64,000 bases of DNA from Gnetum montanum (GCA_015680685.1 MNCI01022113.1:378945-442944); one strand, 5' to 3'. Shown: positions 45,441 through 56,769, numbered from the stretch's first letter. Program-made: numbers and translations. The notes: generated by a model from the sequence alone, not told the origin.

Positions 45441-46489
45441 ATGGTATGGGAAAAAAAGATCTATTCCTTTTATTCTATTTTTGCATGCTCTTTTCTTTCC
45501 ATTTCTTGTCTTTTTTTGTTTTTTATCATTGCAAGGATAGCCCTGCAGACTATACTCTAGTATGCAAGTCTAGGGGTGTTAGCACTGCAAGTGGGATTTT
45601 GGCACTTTGAGAGCTATGCCTAGGGTAGTGACAATGAGGGAGATGGAGGGCCATGGTAAAACCCGATGAGTGTGGTGGTGTGTCAGTGCGTGGATACTAT
45701 GCTCTCCACGGCCATGGGTTGAAATTACGCTCTCTGCACATCAAGAGTTGAGAGGGTAGTTACTACAAGTGTTAATCAAAATTTTAGAGGGTTAGTTAAA
45801 ATTTCTATTTCTAGGACTACACTCTTCATTGAGGTAGTCTAGAGTTAGAAAAAAATTTATTAATCTTGGGTGATGTTAATCATGCAAAGTATGTTGTACC
45901 CCAATGAGTGCTGGGTGCATCAAACGAGTTAATTGACACCCTATACCCATGGGGCCCTAGGGTGTATTGTCAAATTTAGGCATTTTGCTAATTTATGTTA
46001 ATAATTTATAATATGTATATCAAAATTTTGCATCTATGCATGTATACTAATGCTTTGTCGGTTGCTTGGTGATTATAGGATGTTGCTAAAACCCATTTTG
46101 ATCGTGGTTGAGCTCATGTGCATCTTGTGTTGCATAAGCAAACCTATCCCCAACACCCTTACACCTGATTTGTGAGTCAATCATTAGGAGATGTGGTTCT
46201 AGCTAAGAGCTTGAGAGCTCTTGGAGTACCTATTAGAACAATTCAATGTGATCATGTGATCACACTTGATGGTTGAGGCTGCTAGTGCTATCGTTGAGAT
46301 GTTGCTACCTGAGGCTAACCAGAGCATCATGAAGTTTATCTTAGATGAGTTCACTACTAATGTTGATGGGGCATGAGGCTCAGGTAGAGGTCCTAGAAGC
46401 ATTCAATAGTTATCCAAAGTATGCCGCATGATGGGGTTTGCTTGTTATAACAAGAATAATACCCTTTTTGTCACACAGCGGTTGCATAT
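45441..46489. other. unidentified sequence left of OTA-4
   Basis: Noncoding. It includes further 'ACTATGCTCTCCAC' and 'ACTACACTCTTC' motifs (45690, 45825) like those beside GYP-7 pol, so part of it is probably GYP-7 LTR. A plus-strand stretch at 46280-46370 looks protein-like ('EMLLPEANQSIMKFILDEF') but is too short to identify. Confidence 0.35.
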
Positions 46490-47349
46490 TGATGAGTGAC
46501 AAGATACCCCTACACTCAACCATATGAATACGAGCGTTTCATGCACAATCCAGTCAAACTCCACAGATGGGCTAGTTGTGGTATCTAGATAGTTGATCGT
46601 TGACCACAATTCATTGTCTTCCCACCTGGACTAGTATTTTCTTTTTCAAGTATGATTTAGTCCAGAGTGATGTGTATGATGTGTTCCTAAACTAATGCTG
46701 CTCCTAGAGACAATGGAAAATAATCTTTAATTAAGCTAGGAGGAAAGGGGAGAGAGAGTTAAACTAATAGGAGATAGGTAAATAGAATCTAAGCTAGCCT
46801 AAGTGCGATGAGCATCCATTCCTTAATCATCTGTACACATCTCACACCTCATGCATGACTACTACTGGGATTACCAAGCACATGGCCCAAGTACGCTACT
46901 GGGATACCAAGTAGTCACACGTAGATGCTCGTGATTAAGTCATACTCATTCCATGTTAATAATGATAAATAACAATAACAATTAAATAATTAAACTAAGT
47001 GAATGCTGCAATGATGAAGTAATCTCAATCTTTATTTCTGGTCATGTGCATGTCCAAATACGTCACACTCAAATAATGGTGTTGTACAATTACAATCATC
47101 ACATTGCAGGCATGCACTGGGAGAAAGGGTTGAGAAGAACTTAAAATGAAAACTAAAAGACTACTTTAACTTTCCTATCTTCACTTACTTCTTTTCCTCC
47201 GTGTGCCTACATGTGTATTTATAGGCCTACACAGGAGTCATGATATTGTGTACCTGATATCGTTACTTAGGTTGTGATATTGCATACCTGATATCATAGA
47301 TCTGATATCAAGGGTCCAATATCAAAGCCCAATGAATCATGATTCATCA
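46490..47349 (-). repeat. 3' LTR of OTA-4, 860 bp
   Basis: TGATGAG at 46490 and TTCATCA ending at 47349. The TATA box (minus, TATAAAT) is at 47217-47223. The GATATC module (47231-47333) has at least three GATATC sites and several AATATC or GATATT variants in pairs. The tract next to it reads TCGTGAGGGTA in the element's sense. Confidence 0.9.
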
Positions 47350-47519
47350 TACCCTCACGACTGAATGAAAACTCATCCTCGAGTCAAAAAAAATGAGAAC
47401 AAGCCCCATCGATTACATAGTGAATAGGTATGGGATTATTAACTGATTAGGAATTTATTCATGCCGCAATGGAGAACTCAATAGAACAAAATTGGGACAC
47501 AATACAAAATTACAAAAGT

Positions 47520-50316
47520 GTAAACTGTATTTGGCTCATGTGGTTCCAGGTGGCGGTGGCTCCTCTATGGGTTATGTCCCCTTGTCCTATGTTCCAAGTT
47601 TTGGAATTTGATGATTTTGAAGTAGTGCCTGGAGCTTTTCCTCTGTCATTCAGGAATCTTGTGCCATCCATGCTAATGCTCCAATGTTTGATGGAGTCAG
47701 CACCTCCCATGGGCATGGTAGTTGCAGGAACATATTATTTGCTTTGACGTACCAGGCTGCAAACAACCATCATTCCTCCTCATAGGCTCTATCTTTATCT
47801 CTATACTCTTGAAAATCTGTAATTCATCGAGCCAAGTTTGCTACAACATCTCTCTAGCCTTAGTAGCTAGTCTTAACCACCTCTAGTTCAAAATTTGCAG
47901 CTTCTAGCTTCTACAACATTTTCTTGTGCTCTGCAAATTCTGGTTCATATTTGGTGTAGGTGGTAACTAACTTCTTCTCAAGCTCTGTTATCATGTGTCT
48001 ATTGTCCACATGGCTAAATTGGCATACCGCAAATTTTCCAGTTCCGTGTACTCTATGAGGTCTTGAATCTGTAAGTCCCAACTTTTAAGTTCCACCTAGT
48101 GGACAAATGCATATGTGTCCAATATGGCCCACCAATCAGTGTGTTGAGCACTAAAAGTGTTGATGTGGGCCTTGGCCATATGGATCTCCTTCTCGATGAA
48201 TTGCTTGTACATTCCCACCTGGTCTCTAAAGTGTTTCTTTAATTTCTCATGCCACTTGACCTCGTTTTACCATGTGCTTATTTCAATGGCTATCTTCTAA
48301 CGAATTGCATGTACCTCCTCCATTGAGAGGGTTCGATTCTCTTTGGCCAAACAGTTCATGTCTTGGTTGACCCTAACCAACTATTCTCATAATTTCTGAA
48401 ATTTTTCCTTAAGAACATTTTTCTATTTTTCCATAGTGGTCAACTGAAGGTTGTTAGCAGTCAACTGTTTATTCTCTTCTTGTAAAGCTCTGAGTGCCTT
48501 AGCATGTGGGTAGGTTTTCGCTTGTGCCTTGGAGGCATCCCAATTGACCTTCTCTTTCTCCTCCACCACTCTTTTATTGTCCACCAATAGTTCTAAAGGT
48601 ATCCAACTAGTCTGTGAGAACAAACTAAGAGGGGTCCCATTGCGCAACTTGCAGGGTTACGAGCCTTTCTTGGAGTCTTGCCAACTCTGCTTCCGCATGC
48701 TCGACCCTGATCTCTACCATGACCAACTTCCCTTTGGTGGAGATGAGGTCTAATTGTGCTACTATGACATCTTGTGGGATGTCAAACAAGGACATCATTA
48801 CTTGTCCTTTTTGCAACAACCAATCAAGCACATCCTCATACTTCATAGGAGTCATCGAGGGACTAACCAGAGTTTGAGCATCATGTGCTCTCGTGAAATC
48901 TACTAGTGGCATAACAGGGATGTTAAAAGATTATTTGATGTGGTCTGCGATCACTTCTACGGCTCCTGCTACACCCTAGTGCTACATGACCACCACTATG
49001 GCCCCTTCACCTATTTCCAATTACACCTAGAAAGACACTGTGTTCCCTAAAATTTTTTGTGACCAATGAGTCTCCCCTCCTCCTATTTGGATGCACACCT
49101 CACCTCGTGCATGATCGATAGAAACTGAGGGCTGTATGGTGTCGTCGATGACATGGAAGAGATTAGCATCATCATGACTTCCCCAACTAACTATCTCAGC
49201 AATGGCCCTAAGGTGGCTCATCAACAGTCAGTAATCCTGCAATGGTGGTGGCTATTAATCTCGCTAGCTCGTGCTAGGCCCTGCTTCTTGTTGTCGACTG
49301 AGCCTTGTGCTTGGAAGATGGCTAGGCTCTACAATTTGAGTTGTAGCTAGCCCCACCATCTGTTCTTGCTCTTGCTTTGGCTCTAGTGTCTTACCAACAT
49401 TTTTCCTTAGAGCTAGTGGCTTCAATAGTTCAATGAATGAAGCATTTTGGGCTCTTCTGGGGATGTCATTGGTGTACCCTAGAATTTCAACACACTTGCA
49501 TAGCTTCTTGATGAGATAAGGGAAGGGCAACGTGAACTTCCCTGTCTTGCATTCTTCGAACCACCTCAAGATCTCCATGAGATACAAATGATGAAGGTTA
49601 GCATTAACCTTTTCCATCAATATCATACTTCCTTTTGCCACATATGTTGAAATCTTGTTTAATCCTCTTTTGGGGAAGATGTGATAAGTACTAATCTTGA
49701 AATATATCCTTTCCTCCAGTGTCAACTCTCCATATGTCTTATCTTCTCTATGATACGTCCTCTTCAACTAAGTCTTACGTGTATCCACATTGGAGCGAGT
49801 GGGCATGTGAGCAACTTTTGGTCCTAAATTTGGAAGGTTTAACACTTTTGAGATGGCCTTGACGAAAAAATCTATAGACACACCACCAATGTCAATTATG
49901 GTGCCTTCTTCCTTATTGTGCCAAAGTTGGTACATTTCTCCTAAGTACCAAGCACTGCTATCGAAGAGGATAGGCCATAATGGGGACCCTTTGAGTTGGT
50001 CACTAACAGCCTTAGGAGAAAATTCTATGAAAGGTCCAAAGTTCAATTTCATGATCACTATAGTCAACATGGACCTTTCACAAATGGCCTAAACACATTT
50101 CAGGGACAACATAAGGTGTTTTCTCCATTCAGGCGCTACAGCAGCTCCTCATTCTGCCTATCCCGATTGTACAGTAGCAGGAGTCTCTTAATGGGTACTG
50201 AATGATTGCACCTCCTGCTCTGCATGTTGTTAGGTAGATGCCTGCCCTCTATCCCTCCTAGGTCACTTAGACACACCTTGAGAGGGTCCTTCTTGTTGTC
50301 CATGCTTTGGGACCAT
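47520..50316 (-). pseudogene. ORF X copy 2 (best preserved)
   Basis: Starts at the ATG at 50316, directly after a splice-acceptor-like TGTGATTGCAG. A short basic N-terminus ('MVPKHGQQEGPSQGVSK') is followed by a helical domain (50070-49330) with 'LKGSPLWPILFDSSAWYLGE', 'IDIGGVSIDFFVKAISKVLN' and 'TGKFTLPFPYLIKKLCKC'. The order (hydrophobic 'GV-x-hydrophobic-F', 'LNLP', later 'LPFPYLI-x-LC') is that of Pfam 'Putative plant transposon protein' (PF20167) and possibly 'ATHILA ORF-1' (PF03078). Then a linker, a long Glu/Lys/Gln coiled coil (48900-47900: 'EHAEAELARLQERLVTLQ', 'ALRALQEENKQLTANNLQL') and a Pro-rich end. About 930 codons. It is not an envelope: no signal peptide or transmembrane segment is seen. 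A stop splits it at 49768, plus others. Function unknown. Confidence 0.75.
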
Positions 50317-50807
50317 CTGCAATCACACGAGGCCAATCATTAGTAAGGTTGCTTACCAAAGTTAAGTTATACCTTACTTCTTGCCTTAATGAATTCATTT
50401 CTTATTCTGTGTAAATTAAAGTTAGAAATTTTTATCCCCAAAAAGTTTTAATATTTGGCCCCCTTTGATCAAGTGGATTCACATTTAATTTCCTGGTATA
50501 AGTGATGAGATGAAATTGTTTTTGACACATGTTTATCATTTTTCATAATCAATTACCCTTGATAGTGTCCTTTAGGAAATGACAAATTTCAAAAATTTTA
50601 TGCACAATTCAAAGTGTACCCCTCCCCCACGACTAAGCCGAACACTTCGGGTTCTGGTAGGTTTGAACAAAATCAAAATTAGAGCATTAGCGAGCGAGTT
50701 ATGGCTATTGGAATAAGAGATGCACAGGTGACAAGTCGTAGAAGAAAATTTGAAAAACTCCCTTGCGTGAATATTTGTAAATGATGGTGACGTTCGCGGG
50801 GAGGATC
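50317..50807 (-). promoter_or_regulatory. leader with splice acceptor for ORF X copy 2
   Basis: In the minus sense, TACTAAT (plus 50339-50345) lies about 21 bases before the AG at 50317-50318, matching a plant branch site and 3' splice site. Copy 3 has the same arrangement with a perfect TACTAAC. The leader also holds a TTAGTCGTGGGGGAGGGG motif (plus 50620-50638) similar to the element's polypurine tract. The donor site was not identified. Confidence 0.6.
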
Positions 50808-50905
50808 CATATATATAGTTTTTAAGGACACAATATTGCATACCCGATAGTAGGGACCCAATATCGTGGCTGACTTGATATCGGGGACCTAATATCGTGG
50901 CCTAT
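50808..50905 (-). promoter_or_regulatory. putative internal promoter of ORF X copy 2
   Basis: In the minus sense: CACGATATT, CGATATC, CACGATATT and GCAATATTG half-sites, then CTATATATATGGATCC (plus 50803-50818). The order and pairing match the U3 of the element's own LTR (47333-47217). It is conserved in copy 3 down to the TATATATGGATCC. Activity inferred. Confidence 0.7.
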
Positions 50906-51703
50906 TGAAAACAGGGTACTTGAAAAAATTTATAAATTTTGGAAATTCTATGGTATAAATGGAGGACTTTAAGTCAATGTAAAAGGTCCAGGGTAAGAAT
51001 GATCAGGCTGGAAGGCATAAAAAGGATAGTGGTGTAAAGTTTGGCAATGAAAATCATAAAGTGTATGAGGAAAAAAGACATGTGTTTGTACATAGGAACG
51101 TTTGAACAGGCAGGATGATAAGGGAAAGAAGAATGGTATAATACAATATTTGGAGGCTATAAAATGATGTGAGGGTAATGTGTTACAAGTGCAAATTACA
51201 AAAGTGATGCAAGTGGGTCCTCCCCAAAGCAGGTTCTAACCTATAATGCCCTTACATAGCCACACCTTAAAATTTCCATAGGAACTAGAAGATTTAAATG
51301 TAATTGATACCAATGCAACAAAACACACACATGTTAAATACCACCGTGATGAGGTATAAATTCAATGCTACACAAATCACAAGTCCCAATTACATGAATA
51401 GCGAGGTGGGATGAATTGTAGAAGGGATTGCAAAGAGTGGGAGACAAGGTAACTGGCCCAGGGTAGAATGAATCCTCAGTGTAAGGCATGATTAATGTGT
51501 CATTAACTTGTCACTCCAAAATCAGGACCAAGTCCATTCCTATGATCGCATTGCTTCATCCAATGATGAACAACCATAAGAGCACCATGACAGCAAGGTG
51601 TATTATCACTTGGCATTTTGTTCAAGGGAGGAGTGGTTTTTCATTATGGCACTCATTTTCTTTTGAAGTATTGCCTAATCCAAAGAAGCTACCTACCTTT
51701 AGG
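50906..51703 (-). other. noncoding 3' region of OTA-4
   Basis: Homologous to 55344-56215 in OTA-5. Landmarks are 'AAGTGGGTCCTCCCCAAAGC' near 51209 and 'CCTACCTTTAGGC' at about 51690-51703, where homology stops abruptly. Confidence 0.75.
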
Positions 51704-51736
51704 CCATGATCCCACAGAAAAGACATGCACCCATGC
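51704..51736. other. short inverted segment at OTA-4/OTA-6 junction
   Basis: The 33 bases after TTTAGGC are the reverse complement of what should follow there: GGCATGGGTGCATGTCTTTT in OTA-5 at about 56216-56235. So the end of OTA-4 is followed by an inverted copy of its own next bases, then by OTA-6 integrase. Confidence 0.7.
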
Positions 51737-52044
51737 CTAATGGCATCATCACTTATCTGCTCACTCAAGAGATGCCACAAGATTTGGACTATAGGAAGAA
51801 ACAATATTTTCTTCATCAAGTCAAATGCTTCATGGAAATCAATGGACACCTTTACAAGGTGTGCACCGATGGCTTGGTTTGTTGGTGTGTCCTTGATGCA
51901 TATTAATTCCATGTTTTCCAAGATGCCCATGAAGGCCTTTGTGAGGACCACTATGCTGGGAGACGCATGGCCATTAAGATCCTAATGGTAGAGTATTATT
52001 AGCCAACCATCTTCAGGGATGCCCACCAAGTTTTCCACTCTTAT
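51737..52044 (+). pseudogene. OTA-6 integrase, N-terminal zinc-binding part
   Basis: Plus strand. Reads 'IITYLLTQEMPQDLDYRKKQ', 'YFLHQVKCFMEINGHLYKVC' and 'TDGLVCWCVL', then after a frame change 'HEGLCEDHYAGRRMAIKILM' and 'YY*PTIFRDAHQVFHSY'. This is the H-H part of the integrase zinc finger. The frame is interrupted at 52044 by OTA-5 and resumes at 60093. Reverse transcriptase and RNase H, expected upstream, are lost at the OTA-4 junction. Confidence 0.85.
52040..52044. repeat. target-site duplication of OTA-5, left
   Basis: CTTAT, identical to 60088-60092. Confidence 0.95.
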
Positions 52045-52670
52045 TGATGAGCGTGAGGTACCCCTATGCTCAATCATACAAATAAAAGTGTGTATGCATG
52101 ATCCATTCGAACTCTATAGATGGACTAGTTATGGCACCTAGATAGTTACACATTGATTGTAGTTCATTATTTTCCCACCTAGACTAGTATTTATTTTGTC
52201 ATGTACGATTTAGTCCAAAGTGAGGCGTATGATGTGATTCCTAATTACTATGCTACTCCTAAAATCAATAAGAAATAACTTGAGTGAACTGATAGGCAAT
52301 GAAAAATAAATTCTAAGTTATCCTAAGAGTGATGAGAATCTATCCTTAATCATCCATAGGCATCTTGGACCTCATGCACTACTTTTGGGGTTACCAAGCA
52401 CACATTTACTCAAAACACTACTAGTCATGCTACTAGGTTACCAAGTAGTTACACTTAAATGTTTGTGATTAAGACATACCCATTTTGCATTAACAATAGG
52501 AATAGTAAATGAAGATAAAGAAATATTAACTAAGAAAATAATAATTAATAATTAATAATTAATAATTAACAATTAAATAATTAAATACTAAGTGAATGTT
52601 GCAATGATAGAGTAATCTCAATCTTTATTGTTGATTGTGTATGTGTCCAAGTACGTCACACTCAAACAAT
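52045..52670 (-). repeat. truncated 3' LTR of OTA-5, 626 bp
   Basis: The outer end TGATGAG is intact. The right side stops at about 52670 and joins ORF X sequence equivalent to 48263 in OTA-4. The missing 240 bp hold the TATA box and GATATC module. It contains an expanded AATAATT-type simple repeat (52538-52569). Confidence 0.88.
52538..52569. repeat. AATAATT simple repeat in LTR
   Basis: About four extra copies of TAATAATTAA-like units compared with the right LTR at about 59720-59745; a local slippage expansion after insertion. Confidence 0.8.
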
Positions 52671-54744
52671 AGTCTCATTCTATCACACACTTATTTCAAT
52701 AGTCATCTTCTGATGAATCGTGTGTACCTCCTCCATTGAGAGGATCATGTTTTCTCTAGCTAAGCGATTCATGTCCTAGCTAACCGTTATTAATTATTTT
52801 CACATTTGTTAAAAATTCTCCTTAAGAACATTCTTTTTTTTTATTGTGGTCAACTAAAGATTCTTAGTGGCAAGGTGTTTGTTTTCTTCTTGTAAGGTCT
52901 TAAATCCTTTGGCATGTGCATACGTTTGGGTTTGTGCCTTTGAAGCATCCGAATCAACCTTCTCTTTTCCCTTGCCACTCTTTTATTTTCTTCTAACAAT
53001 TTATTTAGCTACTCTATCTGAAATGACTCTAGCTAGTCAGCTAGGATAAATTGGGATGGATCTTGCTATGTAGCTTTTAGGGTGATGAACTTCTCTTGGA
53101 GTCTTTTCAACTCATCCTCTGCATGTTCAGCCCTAACCTCCACCATGACCAGCTTTCCTTTTGTAGAGATGAGGTCTGATTATGTTGTTGTGACATCTTG
53201 AGGGATGTTAAACATGGAGTTCATCACTTATCCTATTTGCAGCAACCGATCCAAAGCATCCTCATGATCAACAAGAGTCATCGAGGGATCGACTAAAGTT
53301 TAAGTATCACATGCTCTTGTGAAATCTACCAGTGGCACAACAAAGACATTGAATGATTCTTTGATGTGGTTTGAGACCACTTTTGTTACTCCTAATACAT
53401 CTTGGTGTTGTGTAACCACTACTATGGTGCCTTTACCAGTTTCTAATTGCACTTGAAAAGATGTAGCATTTCCAAAGATCTATTGTGAGCAATGTGATTC
53501 CCCTCCTCTTGTTTGAATAGAAACCTCACCCTGTGCATGATCAATTGAGATTTTTGGTTGTACAGCATCGTCAATGATCTTGAAGAGGTAAGCCGCACAA
53601 AACTTCCCCAACTGATCAATTCTACAATGGCCCTGAGGTGGCTCATTGATGGTTGATAATCCTACGGTGGTGGTGGCAATTGGTCTTACTAGCCTATGGG
53701 TTGTGTGCTTAGCCCTGCTTCTTGTTGTTGATTGGGCCTCATGTCCAAAAGCTGGCTAGGACTAATTATTTGAGGTGTAGTGGGCCCAACCGTCTACTCT
53801 TACTTAGGCTCCAATGTCTCACCAGCATCTTTCCTTGGTGTTGGTGGCTTCAGTAATTTAGCATATGAGGCATTTTGAGGCTTTCTGGGGATGTCATTGG
53901 TGTACTCCAAAATTCTAGCACACTAGCACAGCTTCCTAATTAAGTAGGGAAAAGGCAATGCAAACTTCCCTATCTTACGTTCTTCAAACTACCTTAATAT
54001 TTTTGTGAGATATAAATGGGGTAGGTTGGCATCAACCTTTTCTCATTAGGATCACACTTCCTCTGGCCACATAGGTGGAAATTTTGTTTAATACTTTTGT
54101 TGGGAAGAGGTGATAGGTGTCAATTTTGAAATAGATTCTCTCTTCAAGTGTGAGCTCCCCATATGTTTGATCCTCCTTGCCTTACGTCCTTTTTAACCAT
54201 ATTTTCTATGCATTAGCATCAAAGCAAGGAAAAAAGTGACCAACCTTGGGCCCTGTATTTGGAAGGTTTAGAACTTTCAAAATGGCCTTAAGTATAGAAA
54301 TTGACTAAAATCTAACCAATATCAGTGGTGGTGCCTTCTTCCTTATTATGCCAAAATTGGTACATCTCCCCCAGGTACCATTCGCCACTCTTTGAGAGAA
54401 CAGGTCATAGTGGAGATCCTTTAAGTTGATCTCTGACTGTCAAGGGAAAATTCAGTGAAGGGTCCAAAATTAAGTTCTGTGATCACTACAACTAACATGA
54501 ACCTTTCCCGAATCACCTGAATGCATTTTGGAGACAATGTGAGATGTTGTCCCTATTTAGGTGCCCTGCCTTCTCCACCTTCTACATGCCTAGATTATGC
54601 AGTAACAAGTGGTTCTTGATGGATGTTGAATGATTGTACCTCCTGCTCTACATGTTCTATAGGGGGTCCTTGGCCTCTACCTCTCCTTGGCCATTTGGAC
54701 ACACCCTGAGAGGATCCTCCTTATTGTCCTCATTTAGGGACCAT
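52671..54744 (-). pseudogene. ORF X copy 3 (C-terminally truncated)
   Basis: Homologous to copy 2 over about 2.1 kb. The start at 54744 follows a TGTGATTGCAG acceptor; the N-terminus 'GVSKWPRRGRGQGPPIEH' is the cleaner version of the basic region. The helical domain (54480-53800) and the first coiled-coil part are recognisable through many stops and frameshifts. The C-terminal part, equivalent to 47520-48263 of copy 2, was deleted with the LTR's U3. Because three copies keep the same layout, the ORF was a real component of the family. Confidence 0.72.
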
Positions 54745-55249
54745 CTGCAATCACACAGGATCAACTGTTAGTAAGTTCATTTAACAAAATTTGATTTATA
54801 CCTTACTCATTGCCTTTAATGAATTCAATTCTTGCTTAGTATGATTTAGAGTTAGAAATTTTTAAGAAAATCCCCTAAAAAATTTTAATGTTAGGCCTAA
54901 TTTCATCAGGTGACTCCAAAAATAATTTCCATGGTTTGGGTGAAGAAACAAAATTGGTTTGGCATAAGTTCTTATTATTTTTTAAGATCACTTACTCGTA
55001 TGATATCCTTTGAGGAACAATGAATTTCAAAAAAACTATGTGCAACTTGAAGCGTACCCTTTCCCCATGATTGAGTTAAACACTCGGGGTTTAAGCAGGT
55101 TCAATTAGAAGGAGAATTAAAGCATATATGAGTAATATGTTGATGTTTAAATGATAAGTGCACAAGCTTGAAAATTCATGGAAGAAAATTGCAAAAACTC
55201 CCCTTGCGTTAATAGTGAAAAATGACATTGACGCATGCAGGGGGGATCC
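54745..55249 (-). promoter_or_regulatory. leader with splice acceptor for ORF X copy 3
   Basis: A perfect TACTAAC (plus 54767-54773, GTTAGTA) lies 21 bases before the acceptor AG (54745-54746), with TGTGATTGCAG as in copy 2. A CATGGGGAAAGGGTACG motif (plus, reverse, about 55058-55075) matches the leader motif of copy 2. Confidence 0.65.
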
Positions 55250-55343
55250 ATATATATAGATCTTATGGACACCATATCGCATACACGCTAGTGTGGACCT
55301 GATATTGTGTCAAACTAGATACCAAGTACCTGATATCACATCC
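55250..55343 (-). promoter_or_regulatory. putative internal promoter of ORF X copy 3
   Basis: In the minus sense: GTGATATCAGGTAC, CAATATCAGG and GCGATATGGTGTCC, then CTATATATATGGATCC (plus 55245-55260). It is the same module order as in copy 2 and the LTRs. Confidence 0.7.
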
Positions 55344-56639
55344 CTTCCAAAATAGGGTACTTAGCAAAATTGATAAATTTTCAAATTTCCAAGGCAAAAA
55401 ATGAAGGATTTAAGGTAGATTCGGAAGATTTGAGGTAATGTTGAGTAGACATTAAGGCACCAAAAGTGTAATAAAGTTGAATTATACAATAAAGTTCTTT
55501 TTTTTAGGGAAAAGGGACATTTAGTGGTGCATGGGAATATTGGGGTTGAAATGATGATAAAGGGGAGAATAAATTTAGCAATTCAATACTTAGAGGTTAT
55601 AAGATGATGGAATGGTGTGCAATAAATATAGATTACAAAAGTTACACAAGTGGGTCCTCCCCAAAGTAGGTTCCAACCTATCATGCCCTTATGTAACCAC
55701 ACCTTAAAATGTCCATAAGCACTAGAAGGGTTAAATGCAATCTACACTAGTGAAATAAAATACACATGTTAAATACCATCATGATGAGGTATGAATTCTA
55801 TGTTACAAAAGACACAAGTTAGAAATACCTAGACAGTGGGATGAAACGAATCGTAAAAGGGATTGTAAAAATTTGGACATGAGGCAACTTACCCTAGGCA
55901 CAATGAATCTTGAGTGTGGGGCATGATTAAGATATCATTAAGCCTTTCACTCCAAAATCAAGACCAAGTCCATACCTCTAATTAGTGACATCACATTGTT
56001 TCATCCAATGATAAACAATCATAAGAGCATCATAACAACAAGGCGTACGATGACTTGGCATTTTGTACAATGGAGAAGTAATTTAGAATTTCTCTATGAC
56101 ACAATCTTTTTGATCTTTTCTTTATTATTTTTCCTTCTTTCTTTTCTTTTTCATCACTTGGCCGCTTTGGCACTTTGTCATTTCCAACAATGATTTGGAG
56201 AAGCCACCAACCTTTAGGCATGGGTGCATGTCTTTTTAGTGGGATCCTCTAGAACAGCATTGAGTTTCTTTATTGAGTGCTATTATTACTCTTACTTCCA
56301 TTTTTCATTAGATATACAAGGACCTTAGTACAACCAAGTTGTATGATAGCACAAACAGATGTCACCAAAGAGAATCCACAAGTCCCCTTGATGTCACACC
56401 CTGGTCATTCCCTCTTAGTCCATCATTCTTCGCTCTAGGCATAATGAGTACAAAGTTACTTTAAGTTGTAATGATGATAAGAATATCATCATACCCAGAG
56501 TAAAACCTCTTATTAATAGAACGGATAGGTGGATGTTGTGGGTTCACTGTCCAAATAATTAGTCACGTGAGACTTCATAGCATAGAACAACACCTCAAGC
56601 AACAACCCACATGAGTATTTTATTCACCGATGAGATTAC
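55344..56639 (-). other. noncoding 3' region of OTA-5
   Basis: Homologous to the OTA-3 and OTA-4 3' regions: 'AAGTGGGTCCTCCCCAAAG' near 55645, 'CCTTTAGGCATGGGTGCATG' near 56212, 'GATGTCACACCCTGG' near 56390, 'GGTGGATGTTGTGGGTTCAC' near 56528. No coding pattern. Confidence 0.75.
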
Positions 56640-56765
56640 CCTCAAAAAGATAAAACAAAAAATTAAAAATGAAAAACTAGAAAACAAAAAATTGTAAAGT
56701 CAAAGAAAAAAAACATTTACTAATTCTGCTTATTAGAATGGGGGGTATCCCCCATGACTAAACCA
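56640..56765 (-). other. A-rich tract and CATGGGGGA motif after gag
   Basis: A-rich on the plus strand to 56722, then ATCCCCCATGACTAAACC (about 56747-56764). It directly abuts the end of gag, as in OTA-1. Confidence 0.75.
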
Positions 56766-56769
56766 TTAA

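Larger units (their letters stand above)
46490..51703 (-). mobile_element. OTA-4: 3' part with ORF X
   Basis: Minus strand, 5'-truncated. From the right: noncoding region (51703-50906), internal promoter-like block (50905-50808), leader, ORF X (50316 to about 47520), a polypurine-type tract (47350-47370) and a 3' LTR (47349-46490). The 5' LTR, gag and any pol are missing; at about 51704 the element is joined to a short inverted piece of itself and then to the plus-strand integrase of OTA-6. Its left flank begins CATAT; the matching duplication is lost. Confidence 0.85.

Noticed and set aside
47469-47747. 92-codon plus-strand open frame
   Set aside because: Antisense to the C-terminal part of ORF X copy 2, whose minus-strand reading is coherent with the rest of that gene.
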